Assembly: GCA_014377795.1 (NCBI GenBank)
Contig: JACMOY010000013.1
Location: 1-22,705, forward strand
Origin: Actinomycetota bacterium
GTDB lineage: Bacteria; Actinomycetota; Actinomycetes; Actinomycetales; Angustibacteraceae
DNA length: 22,705 nucleotides
Reading direction: 5' to 3'
The position numbers and the translations under genes were made by a program. Of the stretch, positions 22,507-22,705 are shown in pieces. Within the stretch, counting starts at the first letter, position 1. The number at the start of each line of letters is the position of its first letter. The notes beneath the pieces were generated by a model. It was not told where the DNA came from. It saw only the letters and a list, made by a program, of their open reading frames with translations, and searched no databases.

Positions 22507-22662
22507 ATGAACCCCGCCACCACCCTCGCCGCGTACGCCGCGGTGCTCGCGCTCGTCTTCGGCGGCGCGGGTGCCGTCGGGCGCGCGGTCGGGCCCGTCG
22601 GCACCGCCCCGGATGGCCAGCACTCGCAGCAGATGGGCATGGCGGCCGGAGGCAGCCGGTGA
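22507..22662 (+). CDS. 51-residue membrane peptide with His/Met tail
   Basis: This small gene is short but well supported: AAGGAG lies upstream, spacing after copZ is 26 bp, and it fits the operon. The protein has one hydrophobic segment (about 7-33, rich in Ala, Gly and Val) followed by a short polar tail with HSQQMGM, a possible Cu(I)-binding His/Met cluster. From memory, actinobacterial copper operons often have here a longer protein (about 200 residues or more) with the same kind of N-terminal helix and a His/Met-rich linker, so this may be a natural short form or a broken copy. The stop overlaps the next start as GTGA. Function unknown. Confidence 0.6.
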   Translation: MNPATTLAAYAAVLALVFGGAGAVGRAVGPVGTAPDGQHSQQMGMAAGGSR

Positions 22663-22705
22663 GCACGCCGGCCCCCCCCCCCCGGGCCACCCCCGAGGTC
22701 ACCCC
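22659..22705 (+). CDS. Start of next copper-operon gene, possibly P-type ATPase copA (cut off)
   Basis: GTG 22659 overlaps the preceding stop as GTGA and reads MSTPAPPPRATPEVTP to the window end. A short Pro/Thr-rich stretch before the first metal-binding domain is common in CopA ATPases, and CopA is the usual gene after csoR-copZ, but no diagnostic motif lies inside the window. The frame passes through a run of twelve C, so it depends on the exact length of that run. The assignment is an inference from gene order. Confidence 0.45.
   Translation, partial: MSTPAPPPRATPEVT
22672..22683 (+). repeat. Homopolymer run of 12 C
   Basis: This is the longest single-base run seen in the window, at codons 5-9 of the last gene. 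It could be a slippage (phase-variation) site or a sequencing or assembly error at a contig end. Confidence 0.85.

Noticed and set aside
1..22705. tRNA, rRNA, integrase, transposase or prophage genes
   Set aside because: None were recognised on either strand. The window reads as ordinary chromosome with a stress/copper section at the right.

Overview
The window is a GC-rich stretch of actinobacterial (Actinomycetota) chromosome. Nearly every base lies in a gene. Many starts are GTG, and genes often join through 4-bp GTGA or ATGA overlaps. An F420-type luciferase-like oxidoreductase, an acyl-CoA carboxylase epsilon subunit and an Rv1264-type adenylate cyclase all fit this phylum. The order of conserved genes (accE, accD/pccB, birA, PH-domain protein, gtrA-like gene, purK, purE, fadE25) matches, from memory, the Mycobacterium tuberculosis Rv3274c-Rv3281 neighbourhood. 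Two four-gene blocks sit inside that order here: cyclase, enoyl-CoA hydratase and a two-component pair; and galE, CoA-binding protein, ugd and an LLM oxidoreductase. I cannot name the genus. No rRNA, tRNA, CRISPR array, insertion sequence or integrase was seen.

Layout. 1-2465 (minus): a cut-off multi-pass membrane protein, accE and pccB. 2503-7765 (plus): birA, a membrane PH protein, adenylate cyclase, enoyl-CoA hydratase, an OmpR-type response regulator and its histidine kinase. 7749-8261 (minus): GtrA-like protein. 8328-11006 (plus): purK-purE and galE. 11016-12802 (minus): ugd and a CoA-binding protein. 12844-17583 (plus): LLM oxidoreductase, fadE25, 3-hydroxyacyl-CoA dehydrogenase and a two-gene ABC exporter. 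17623-18813 (minus): a GGDEF diguanylate cyclase. 19128-20000 (plus): a tandem universal stress protein. 20033-21815 (minus): an Acg-type nitroreductase-like protein and a membrane-anchored SGNH hydrolase. 21948 to the end (plus): a copper operon with csoR, copZ, a 51-aa membrane peptide and the start of what is probably copA.

Functional themes. Acyl-CoA metabolism has carboxylase subunits plus their biotin ligase, enoyl-CoA hydratase, acyl-CoA dehydrogenase and hydroxyacyl-CoA dehydrogenase. Envelope sugar supply has galE, ugd, a GtrA-like protein and the cut-off membrane protein. Purine synthesis has purK and purE. Signalling includes cAMP, c-di-GMP and a two-component system. The right end is a stress and copper section.

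The strongest non-coding signal is promoter architecture. From 642 to about 15,940, thirteen genes that begin a transcription unit, or could do so, carry a TANNNT-like -10 box (twelve exact) ending 6-8 nt before the start codon, as expected for leaderless mRNAs. Right of about 18.8 kb most start codons instead carry Shine-Dalgarno sequences. Two tandem DosR/DevR-like palindromes lie upstream of the Acg-type gene, and two CsoR-like 17-mers lie upstream of csoR. I found no clear previously undescribed multi-gene system. The most unusual items are the promoter pattern, the DosR-like boxes embedded in a hydrolase gene, and a 12-C tract at the first codons of the last gene.
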